Below, piece by piece: positions 9,972-19,886 of a stretch of 64,000 nucleotides of DNA (its first letter is position 1; each line of letters begins with the position of its first letter). Where the stretch lies: assembly GCA_014529385.2 (NCBI GenBank), contig CM043955.1, positions 151,888,140 through 151,952,139 of the forward strand, in the 5' to 3' direction. Source of the DNA: Adiantum capillus-veneris (Eukaryota; Streptophyta; Polypodiopsida; Polypodiales; Pteridaceae). Both the position numbers and the translations under genes were made by a program. The notes beneath the pieces were generated by a model. It worked only from the letters and a program-made list of their open reading frames with translations. It did no database searches and was not told the DNA's origin.

Positions 9972-11550
9972 TGTAACAGTTAATGGCCTAGTAACTTGTG
10001 TGTAGCGGAAAATAACATGAACATAGTGAGAATTTCACTAGAATAGATTCCTAATGATAATAGCAAGAGTGCTTGGGTGGAGAGAGCAAAAAAAGCATAA
10101 CACCTAGTTAGATAGGCGTGAGCAATACTTCAAAATAGAGAGAAAATTAAGCTATTGACAACAGTTTAGGATCGGATTTACATGGATCCGGTCCCCCCTC
10201 CAAAAGGCTTTGTATTATAGGTTTCCCCCATCAAGGGAGACATTTTACAATACAATTCTTTGTGTTCCTTCAATAACTAGCTAGTGCAATGAAGATGGAA
10301 GCTTCAAGCACTAAGAAAACACTTATTAAACACAACATCAATTCCCTCACCATCTTAGAACCAAGACCTCACACACCTTCGAAGATGGTGAGAGCTAGCA
10401 GGGTATGAGAGTAGATTGAGAGGAAAAAGGAGTAGTCTTACAAGAAAGAAATATATCTCCTCACATAATCACTCATAAAATCTTAGCAAAGATATTAATT
10501 AGCATGGTAGAGGAGATGAGCATGCATTGAAGCTTGGCTCTTGGTTGGATTTGCATCCAAAGCCAAGAGTTGTTGGTGTAGGCCTCCCTTCTCACAAGTT
10601 TGGAGTAGATGATGAGCTTTCCATTAAAGCTTGAGAAGGAGAGAGAGAGAGTCTTCTTGCTTCACACATGAGATTTTGCAAATGTCTAAGTGATAATGCC
10701 TTCACAAATCAGCCCCCTCTCTCATCTTGGTCGACCCCTCCTGCTATTCCTCTTGCTGGCTTCCCATTGGACCTTTCCAAGATTAGCCAATAGGAATTAA
10801 GAGGCATAAGTGATAGCCTTCTGACATGTGTCCCCTGTCCCCTTTTGTGAGAGCTTTATGTGATTAATTTATGCAACTAAACTCTCATGGGACCCCTCTG
10901 TTGTTTGGCCAATAGGAATCAGGCAAGCCATTTTGGGCTGTTGAATGCTCATTGGACCCCTTGGGAGAGCTTAGTCTTCTAGAGAGATTAGTTTCTATTG
11001 GTTCTTTTATTAAGTGTTTTTAAATGAATTAAACTAAAAGTACTCTAGCCTAATTCTCATTGGTCCACCTCTATGGCCATCCAATAGGATTTGAGTGCAC
11101 CTTGGGGGCAACTGGGCTAGGGAGCTGACAAGTGTCCCTTATTCCCTTTGTGTAAAGGGGCTTGCATGAGTGTGTGTGTATTTTTCTCTCTCATCCCCTA
11201 CTAAAAGGGCTTGCCTCCATCAATCTAGGACCACTTGAAGACTTTTTGTACACTCATAAAGCATCCAATTCCAGTAAGCTTGACCATTTGGACTTACCTT
11301 TGAGTTTTGGAACGTTAGCATTTTGGAAGTCCTAATGGGCTGAACCCTAAGGTCTTTGGAGCCCATTGTTGCACATTGCTCTTTTGCAAATGGCTCCCCC
11401 TTTGGATACCTATTTTCCCTCCTTTGGATCCCTACTGTGACCAGTCTACGAGCTTAACCAATATTCTAGCTTTTTCTCCCCTTGCACTTCCCCATATTAA
11501 ATGATGAGTTTAGCATGAGAAAATCATTTAGGAGAATTAGATATTAATTA
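9972..11550 (-). mobile_element. 5' LTR of the second gypsy element
   Basis: Begins TGTAACAGTTAATGG next to the PBS. It appears to run to just before 11,560, where repeat R2 resumes. No second copy of this LTR is visible in the window, so the right edge is inferred only from the R2 boundary. No open frame of note lies within, consistent with an LTR of roughly 1.6 kb. Confidence 0.5.
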
Positions 11551-11559
11551 TTATGACAC

Positions 11560-11770
11560 GTCACGTCCAAACTATAAAACTCCAAGATAATGAATTGTTG
11601 GACCACATCCTGTCCATAATTTGACCAACAACAATGAATTGGCGCGCCCATCCATAGTGTTTTAGATGTCTGATTGGTTTCCTGCTAGATGCATGTGCAT
11701 TGAACTCCGACCTACGGGTCCAAACACCAATAACTTGAACTCCGACACAGGGTCCAAATTAATTATAAGG
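11560..11770 (-). repeat. Diverged direct repeat R2, right copy
   Basis: Counterpart of 2,895-3,110. It ends at about 11,770, shortly before the copia gag remnant starts, so the right chromovirus LTR is probably truncated here. Confidence 0.6.
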
Positions 11771-11846
11771 AGCATTGCTTGCCCTTCTTTGCCACTCACA
11801 AGCCTCTCTCTAGTTGAAGCTAGTGGTGACACCGATCTTCATGTGA

Positions 11847-12755
11847 CTAGAAGGTGGGAGTCCGTGCTTGTGTAGTAACCATCACACTAGCAGCCTCCTT
11901 GCTGTCCTCCTGTTTCTTGCTTTTACGTTTGTCCTTTGTACAAACTCTATCTTTGCCTTTGGATTTGCAATCCTTGGCCAAGTGACTACGATTTCCACAT
12001 TTGTCACAATGGTACTTTGTCCTCTTTCTAGAATTTGAAGCACCAAGTGCTTCACCATGTGCTTCCACTGTCTCCAAAATCTGAATTTTTCCTTGAGTTA
12101 CGAACACAGCTTCCTCCTAGAAAAGAGATGAGATCATCAAATTCCAATTTTTCCTTTGTGACTTGTAGCCGTAGTTTCCTAGCCACTGTTTCATACTCTT
12201 GAGGCAATTTCGTGAGAACCAAAGTAGCTAACTGGGTACTCGTCAGTGAACTCTTCATAGACGATTGTTGATCATGAATACATTTAGTCTTAATAAGAAA
12301 TGATTGGATGGAGCTTCCTCGGGGAAAGTGGATGGAAAACAACTGTCCAAGAAGGGTGACTGCTCGCATCGTAGAATCCGATCAAACATACCTACGAGCT
12401 TGAACCACATTTTGTTGGAAATATTCAAGGTCTGAATAGCTGGAGAAAGGTCCCATGTAAGAGATTTCTCAATGGCTGACATTGCCTTTGCATTAGCCGT
12501 ATCCCAATTGACACACGATTTGAGATATTTGTCATCTTGAAGGCGGGTGTACCTATTGTGGGAATCCCGAGTGTGACAAGACTCCGAGATGTCGACAACA
12601 TCCCATAAACCTTTTTGTGAGAATCAGAGTCGCATAATCAAATTCTAATGACTGTAGTTATTCCCGTTCAATCTGTTTTGCTAGCGCTTGAGCAAGGGGG
12701 AACCATCATGAAGCTTGCAAATTTGGTACTTGTACTATGTTGCACTCCATAGTTG
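11847..12755 (-). pseudogene. Ty1/copia gag remnant
   Basis: Reverse-strand fragments in shifted frames give the copia gag pattern in order: LWDVVD near 12,605, then AKAMSAIEKSLTWDL, then KMWFKLVGMF at about 12,400, then LTKLPQEYETV near 12,200, and a CCHC knuckle CDKCGNRSHLAKDC near 11,990. Copia gag forms the virus-like particle and binds RNA. Frameshifts near 12,250-12,370 and 12,050-12,110 break it, and the protease, integrase and RT that should follow are absent, cut off at about 11,850. Confidence 0.85.
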
Positions 12756-12959
12756 TGACTGTATGTGATCTTGAGCCACTCCACAGATCCCTCAATGCTC
12801 CACAACTTCCCTCTTTACCGCACCACGGTCGCCTCAAAGCCTCACACCTCCTCCAACTCCTTCGCACTTGCCGCACTCTCCCCGCCTTTCAGTTTAGCCG
12901 ATAGTGCACACAGTCCCAACGAAGGCCCGCTTAAGGGAAAAAAAACACGCCTCTAACTA

Positions 12960-13250
12960 GCCTTTTTGCGTTGCAAAACGCTAGCAAAAAAAAAGTGTTT
13001 GGCTCTGTGGGCTGGCGCTGCAAGGCAGCATCTCAAAATGCTAGGTATGGGGGGGGGAACTCAATGGCTCCGGCGTTTCAAAACGCAGGGGACAAATTGT
13101 TGCCAAGGAAGCTGCCTATGGAAAGTGGCGTTTCAAAATGCTGAGTGGCGAGGAGGGTGGTCTATTGATGCGGGGCAACGTTTTGAAAACACTGGCGAGG
13201 GAGATGAGGGCAGTGTCTACTATGTTCTAAAATGTAGTGACAAGGGGACT
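12960..13250 (-). repeat. Array of short stem-loop repeats in the copia leader
   Basis: Five or six small inverted repeats recur about every 44-59 bases: GCGTTGCAAAACGC at 12,968, AGCATCTCAAAATGCT at 13,027, GCGTTTCAAAACGC at 13,074, GCGTTTCAAAATGC at 13,129, CGTTTTGAAAACAC at 13,180, and a weaker one at about 13,224. They lie between PBS and gag, where leader RNA signals for packaging or dimerisation reside in LTR elements. Function is inferred from position only. Confidence 0.6.
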
Positions 13251-13384
13251 TTGGGAGGGAAATGTCAACGACAGGGGTTTGGATCTTTTCCTCTAGGAAA
13301 ACTCCGCCTCCTTGAAGGCCTTCAAGATCTGCAGTATTGCTCCTCCATGCCAAGGGCTTCACAGACACGGAGCTTCACCAAGAT

Positions 13385-13396
13385 GCTCTGATACCA
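13385..13396 (-). other. Primer binding site of the copia element
   Basis: Forward GCTCTGATACCA, again the exact complement of the initiator-Met primer site. It is followed at once by TGTCAAAG, so the element runs leftward and its 5' LTR lies to the right. Confidence 0.85.
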
Positions 13397-13781
13397 TGTC
13401 AAAGTTGACGATTCTATTGCTTGAAGTTTCATTGGAAGCCTGGCACACCGTGCAGAGCTCACTTAGAATTGTTAGCTATGGCAAGGTTCTCAAACTTAAA
13501 GTGTCTTTAATACTATCTTACTTGAGAATTTCTATGAATTTTTGAGATGTACAAAAATTCATCACCTTGGAAGAACTTCTTCTGCTCCTTGTTCTGCTCA
13601 CCCCGATGACGGTTGCTTGCCTTGGTCACGAGGATAGAGGTTGGAGGGGGAGGGGGGGAACATGGGTATCCTCCCTTCGGCTTAATTGAATTTCCCTAAG
13701 GCATAAAGGCCTTGGGCGCTTCTATAAAAAGAAGCTCTAAAAGAGCTGTGGCGGCCATTGTCTACAATGTGTGCCAAGAGC

Positions 13782-13863
<82 letters not shown>

Positions 13864-13980
13864 TAGCACAAGTTGTGGATGTTGTTGGGCTTTGTGCCTG
13901 TAGATTTGTCTGCAATAGGTCACCAATGTTGAAGCACTGTGTGAGATACTTTTGATTGTTGTGGATAGCTCGCTTGCTGA
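13397..13980 (-). mobile_element. 5' LTR region of the copia element
   Basis: Starts TGTCAAAGTTGACG directly beside the PBS. It contains a long GA run. The far edge is not visible because no second LTR copy is present, so the right limit is a guess. Confidence 0.4.
13784..13860. repeat. (GA)n microsatellite
   Basis: Pure GA run of about 77 bases within the copia LTR region. As in element C, the GA tract sits inside an LTR. Confidence 0.95.
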
Positions 13981-14967
13981 ATTTTTCATTGTTTGTCGTT
14001 GTAGGCCATTCTTTGACTTGTCATTGTTTAAATAGAGCTTTGTTGTCATCCTTGAAGATAAAAAATGCTCTTGATAAGCATATGGAGACCTACTGTGTTT
14101 GCTCCAAGTCGTTGTCGATTGATTTGGATAGCTACTTCCTTATTGTTGATGTAGAAGGAATATATACAAGAAGTTGATGATGAGGGTTTCTAGTTTAGGG
14201 TCTTAAAACCTGGATGACCAAAGGGAAAAACCCAGTGGAAAAAAAGTACCTTTGGTATACGTTCTTATTGTAGTTGAGCATTTGGACTTGAAGTACCTGT
14301 CATGCAAGGTGAGTGCGTTGGAGAAACAATGGAAGAGTGTCTAATGCAAGTGCCAATTATGGGACACTCTATATGCATATGAAAATCTGTAAAAAAAAAG
14401 CATGCAGTGTAAGAGATAGAGATGATGGATGATTCAAGGAACAGATGTAGCACATGTGACATCAAAGGATGTCTCAATAGCTTCCATGTTTCCAAGAAGG
14501 GTGTTCGATGTAGAAGCTTCTCCCCTCATACCTCACTGTGTTGAGTGCATGAGTGTCTTTTGGACTTCCTCCTTCACTTACCACTATACTACAATGACTT
14601 TGACTCTTATGCTCACCTATACTAGCATGAGCGACACAACGTAATTATGCTCAACTCTTCCAGCTTGAGCAATACCTAGAATAACAAAGACTTAGACCAC
14701 AGAGAATATTACATGAAGGTTTGGGACTAATGCCTCGCTCATTTAGTGGCTTAGCTGCCCGACTCTGACTTTTATGCCATGTATTTTTAATGGCGACTTG
14801 GACTTACCTGTTCAAGGCCAAAAACCCAATTCCATAAGTTCTAGAAATTTAGGCCTCTTCCATTGTTTTGGTCTTCGGATGCCACCATTTTGTCTAGTAG
14901 GTTGTCATATGTTGGCTCTTCTTGACTTGCTTGTTGTATGTTCACACTGCTTTGTGAAGCAAGTTCT
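13981..14967. other. No gene recognised
   Basis: About 1 kb between the copia LTR and element A. Scattered short open frames show no recognisable domain. The 3' end of element A (PPT and LTR) would be expected here but I cannot find it, so A appears truncated. Confidence 0.4.
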
Positions 14968-15938
14968 TCAGCGCTGTAGAGACTGATGGAGCCTTTGCTT
15001 TATCATGAGAAGCGGTTGTCGAGATGTGTGGGTTCTTTGTGATTGCCTCTCCATGAGCGATTTTGGAACCCATCGTGTTTTTGGTCCTTGCGTGATCGTC
15101 TTTTGAATTTTCTCTTTTTGTGCGATGACTTGATGAACACTAGGCTTCGGTATCCATAATTGATTGTTTCCTTTGTAGAAGCCTTGATTTTGGAGTTGAT
15201 GACGAGATATCCATCGAGAGATTGCAGCAACCTTGGTGGTGGCTGGTTGTTGTCTATGCCTGTTGGTTGTGTGCCTTTGGGTGGAGCCTTGTACTTCTTG
15301 ATTGATCTTTTTTGTTCCAAGTTGAGCTACAATTTTTGGTAACCATATTTGTGTGTTACCTTCATAAAATCCTTGTGCTTCAAGTAGATTTACTGGAATC
15401 ATCCGCTGATTCACCTGTTTGTGTTGGGTAGCTTCGTTGAAGTCTGACTTTGGAACCCAAACTTTTTGCATTTCTCGCTGCTTTGATTTTTTCTTTTGCC
15501 TTTTGTGGTAGTTCTTTCTCCTAGTTGAGTTGTTTACCTTGTGTTGATAGTGGGTCTTGTTCGTTGTAGAACTCGCTAGTTGAGGTGGGTAGGTCCAGCT
15601 ATTACTTTAGGCTTTTTGGCCCAAACATTAGCGTTTCCTTGGAAGTAGCCGTGAGTAGTGATTGACTCATTTGATGCTACACACCCTGTCACTTTTTTTT
15701 GTTGAGTCTGAACTTGTGCTTCATGTATCCAAACTTGGTCTTTGACTTGGATGTGCTCTTTGGATACTAACACTTGGTTGATTCCCTTCGGCGTCTTCTT
15801 GATTCTTATTTGTGATGGAAACTTTGGTTGATAGACTTTTTGTTTCTGTTTCCATTGCATTGTCGATGGTTTGGATCTTGATGTAGAGGCTTCGTTGGAA
15901 GTTTGATGTAGGTTCGTTGAGGTAAAGTCGTCTTGCAA
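14968..15938 (-). pseudogene. W-x-P-K repeat domain of element A
   Basis: Three reverse frames carry at least six copies of a short motif of the form (I/V/L)W(V/I/L)PK, usually 6-12 residues after an aromatic-Gly-Asn patch: GYFQGNANVW, QGFYEGNTQIWLPK, QGFYKGNNQLWIPK, TRWVPKSL, KVWVPKSD. The linkers are Gln-, Thr- and Lys-rich and look unstructured and basic. I do not know this domain. B and C have the equivalent downstream of integrase, so it may be a nucleic-acid or capsid-associated tail. Confidence 0.65.
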
Positions 15939-15939
15939 G

Positions 15940-16372
15940 GTTGATATACTTCAGTGTTTACCTTTGCTTTACCTTTTTCTAATATGCTTGGTTGCTCCTT
16001 TTTTGTATTGACTTGAGGTGATTTTGGGGCTTTTGATGGTGTTGTTGTTGAAGATTTTGGTTGTTGTTGAAAGAAGATGTTCCTCCAGCTTTCTGTCAGG
16101 ACCAGACTCTCTTTGATGTGATGGGAGTCGTTTATGTGGAACGTATCCTTATACTCCTTGGCACTCAACTTGAGTACAACTTCTGCCATGCCAAAGCTAG
16201 GAATCATTGTTTTAGAACTTGTGTACACTATCTCCTCTAGCTGAGTGATTGGCGGCTTTCCCATCATGATCCATGTTCCATAAATCATTAGATTCTTTGT
16301 CGCTTTTGGATCTATCACAGATGAACATGTGATTTTGAGTCCTGTTTCTCCACATATGCTGAATTTGATCAT
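15940..16372 (-). pseudogene. Degenerate second retropepsin-like domain of element A
   Basis: The start overlaps the end of the protease ORF by four bases. By position and pattern it corresponds to the second protease-like domain in B and C: an active-site region reading VIDPKATKNLM (D-P-K-A in place of D-S/T-G-A) and a later LVLTESWRNIFF where a retropepsin has its ILG-type strand. The catalytic loop is therefore lost while the fold-like framework is kept. The 102-residue Pro/Thr-rich tail leads into the repeat domain. Confidence 0.5.
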
Positions 16373-17905
16373 CGTAGGAGATAGTCCATCTTCTTCTTAT
16401 CCCTATTCTTCTTTTGATCTTGCATTTTTTGAACATTTGATGTTGAACTTGGAAACGTTTTTCCTTTATCTGCTTTCATTTGCACTTTTTCTGGAGTCGG
16501 CTTCTTTGAAACAGCTTTTGTCGATTCTTTAGGTATGTCAATAATGACATATTCTCGTTGTTGGTCTGCTTCCTTCATGTGCACTTTGGCATCATGCTCC
16601 ATGACGTAACTATCTGTTTCACCTTTTCTCCTTTCACACTCACAAACTTCATTAGCTTCCTTCAACACCTTTATCATAAATACAAGAGTTATATCATACC
16701 CTTCCTCATCACAGAATTTAGTCAGGGTAGCCTCATTCACACACACATCAAGAGTCGCCAGTATTTGATCCCATCCAAAGGGTTCAAATAACTCCTCTGG
16801 AAAAGGATGTGGAATATATGTCTCATCTTCTACTGAATGCTCTAGGATGCAATCTTCCTTTCTAAGACTTACACTCTCAAGATCTTCGTACATCCAAATA
16901 TGTGCTTTGCTTTCCAAATCAGTTGTGGATTTTAAGTCTTCCCCCGGGGCTCGCACTACATCTCTATAACTATGATCTTTGACACTGATTTTTGTTGTGA
17001 CCTCTTTGTGACTCAAGTAGATATAGTCATAGCCCCAGTCTTGTACCATTTTGAGTTGACACATGAATGGTCTACCCAATATGATATCAAAGTTACTGCT
17101 CTTGTCAAAATTCATTATGGCAAAGGTATGCTCATTCTCTATGCCACACGAGGATCCAATGATTTTTTCTAGTATTCCTATCGATTTCTCCATGTATCCA
17201 TCCGCTAATTGCAGTTTCATTCGAGTTTTTCTAAGAGCAGTCTTTTCCCATTTTCTCCATATTTCTTTGGTTGCAATGTCAATTCCTGCCCCACTATCTA
17301 ATATAGCAACGGTCTTTACGCCTTTGTACTCAAGTGGTAAGGTGGTGTTTCCTTCTTCTCCTTCACAGTAATCACCCACCTTATTTACTGGTACAAGCTT
17401 TGTCTGTGGTTTCTTAGGCAAGGTGTCATCCATGTTTTTATATGCAAGTTGGTCATGTGAAAGGATTTTTGGCCCCATGTTTTCCAGGTGTTTGCCCATT
17501 TGGCCCCATAGATGCGGTCTAATTTTTAGTAGCTCTGAGAGATAAAGTGTGCATTGTATTGGAGCGGACATCAATTCATGCAAGCTCTTGGTATCCATCA
17601 TTTTTTGGTGTGGCTTTCCACTGAGAAGGTATCATTTTAACCTCCGATTTTGTTTCAAGTTCTCCTATGAAAGATGGCAACGTCTTTAGGGAGCGTGGTT
17701 TACTCTCTTCAGATGTGACAGACCCAACATCCCCATGTAGAGATCTTATATCCCCTGGGAAAAATTCGTGATACATGTTTATCTCAGGAATAGGTGCTGA
17801 CTGTAAGGTAGCACTAACATCTTTTTGGTTTCTGATTGATTCCCACAAGGATTGTGGCCACGGTTCTTCTACCTCCAGAATAGGCATCACTGCTTGTGAG
17901 TCCAC
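16369..17905 (-). pseudogene. Element A retropepsin 1 region
   Basis: A 410-codon open frame (17,601-16,369) preceded by an overlapping frame to 17,905. It has EYCEGEEGNTTLPLEY-type sequence before an intact aspartic-protease site AILDSGAGIDIATKEIW, then LQLADGYMEKSIG and ILGRPFMCQLKMV, the usual second half of the retropepsin fold. In the family this enzyme cleaves the polyprotein as a dimer. After FCDEEGYDITL the frame turns into a Lys/Glu-rich tail and stops, where B and C run on to RT. The long intact frame is unusual in this window. Confidence 0.8.
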
Positions 17906-17985
17906 CCCATCTGTGGTATTGGCTACTTTCCTTGTATCTTAAGGTGCCTCAACTCTGGCTCTTCTTGGTCTCTATTTACATTACC

Positions 17986-18660
17986 CTAGCTCTCCAATTC
18001 TTGGACTTTATCGCAGATTAGCACCTCCGTTTTTGGAGCATCTGGAACATGTGGTTCCATAAGAGCTTGGGCCTTCAGGATGAGCTCCTTGCACATTTGC
18101 AACCTCTCTTTTTCATACCCTGGATGAGGGTACGTTAGCCATATATCCTCTTGGGTTTGGTTGGGTTTTAGCCTAGCTTCATAAGCTTTCAAGATCGCAT
18201 CCAAAGGTTCAAACACTTTGTCGACCAAGACTGAACCTCCTGAGTTAGTCTTTGACTCTTTAGGTCCCTTTGTGTTTTTGTTCCTTTCTTGATCTTGTCT
18301 AAGCTGCTCTTTTGTTTGATTCAGTTTAGTTTCCAAAGCCGCTTTCACCTTCAGCCTCTTCAATTTCATTTTGTCTCGTTTGCCTTTCCATGATCTTCTT
18401 CTGAAGGTTCTCACCGATTTGTTCTCAAATTTCTGTCTGAATAGGCAGTGTGGCTTTTTCAGTTGGTTTGTTTTTGGCAGCTTCTTGAGCTTGAGCTCGA
18501 GTCATCACGTTTAAAGGAATGGCAGGTTCTACCTTGGATCCGCTTGAAGAAGGCATCACGCCTACAACATTTATTGTTGCTTTCCCTTTGTAGTCTGGAT
18601 TTTTAGCACAGTGTTGGCGTAGATGGTCTATACCACAACGTTCAATTGAGGATGTCATAC
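17986..18660 (-). pseudogene. Element A gag C-terminal region and knuckle
   Basis: Two frames. The first has one knuckle-like motif, IERCGIDHLRQHC, in which the first Cys of CX2CX3HX4C is absent, then a linker with NVMTRAQAQ. The second (142 codons) is a basic coiled-coil followed by SGGSVLVDKVFEPLDAILKA and a YEARLKPNQTQE segment. All have close counterparts in B and C. The region joins capsid to protease. Confidence 0.75.
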
Positions 18661-18885
18661 ATTTAGGTTTTACTTGTAGCCTTGGTTTATTCTTCTAATC
18701 ACCCCCTCGACCACTTGATCAATGATTGGTTTCTAAGAAGTTTGAACATCTTGATTTGTAGTGGGTTCGCTCTTTGGAGAAGAGGCGCTACTAGTCGTGT
18801 TGTCTGTATCTTCAGTCACCTCTCTGTAGGCCTTGCAATTGTCAACTAGATATAGAGCTTCTCTAGTGACTTGGTTTAACGTTGT

Positions 18886-19886
18886 TCATCCTTTCAAATG
18901 TAGGTCCTTTTTGAGAGTTTCGTTCCTCAAGCCCTCTATGAAGAGAACTGACAATTTCTCATCTTGCGGTAACTCTCTCATAGGACATCTATCAATGTAT
19001 TGTTTGAAGCGAAGCAAAGCTTCCTTCACTCTTTCATTGGCTTTTTGTTTGAAAGCGTACATTTGGGACACTGTGTTATGTCTGATTCCCCTTTTTGAGA
19101 TTTCTCTACAAACTCTTGTAAGAGTTGTGCTATGTTTGGAAAATTATCTCTATTTAGTGGTTGGAACCAAGTCAAGGTTGTTCCTTCCAATGTTAACCCA
19201 AATCCCTCATACTGAGTATGGAAATCTGCAATCTGTTCAGCTCTCAAAACTTGTTTGAAGACTGAGACATGAGCATATGGATCCTTCGACCCATCGTATT
19301 TTCTCTTGACACATTGAGCCACTTGATATGGTCTTAATCATTGTGGTTCAATCACCAGTCTAACCAATTCGTGGTCTCTTGGAAAAATGTCTCTCACTCT
19401 CTCCTCTCGTCTTGGAGAGAATCCTGGTGGAATCCTCTCTGATGTGTATTGTGGCATCATTATTGGATGAAAGTAAGTAGAGATCGGAGCACCCTTGTAT
19501 GTATATCTCTCTAGGTCAATTGGATCGACAAGTTTGTACTCACGTCCATACTTATCTACCATCAAAACTTGCACTCCGTGGGCATCTATATATGTGAATG
19601 CATAGAGGTTCTTATGGGTGGTCAACTCTCTAGCATAGGGTTCTACACATCTGTAGAAGATGTATGGATCCCCGTTTGTGAATTTGTATAAGCCATCATG
19701 AGAAAAATCCGTAAGCACCTTCATGGATTCATTGGCTTTGATGAATTTGACATTTGGTTTGTTGATCAGAGGATGCTTCTCCTCTAGGTATTCTCCCAAT
19801 CCCTCTGTTGAAGGCATTGCAGCGTTTCTTGCATTTTTCATGTCTCCGAGTGGAGTAGAGAACCCTGGTGGTGGATGATTTGTCAT
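18886..19886 (-). pseudogene. Element A gag, N-terminal and capsid region
   Basis: A 182-codon frame from Met at 19,886 includes VDKYGREYKLVD, matching VDRYGREYK in element C. An in-frame TGA at 19,338 separates it from capsid-like KRKYDGSKDPYAHV, then FGLTLEGTTLTWF and, after a frameshift near 19,075, ERVKEALLRFKQYIDRCP. These match the retrotransposon gag domain (GLTLE-TWF) found in C. Gag would form the particle that packages A and perhaps relies on a relative's pol. Confidence 0.8.

Noticed and set aside
13162-13391. 141-codon forward frame across the stem-loop array as a gene
   Set aside because: It lies between PBS and gag of a reverse-strand copia element, is opposite to its sense and owes its length to repeated units.
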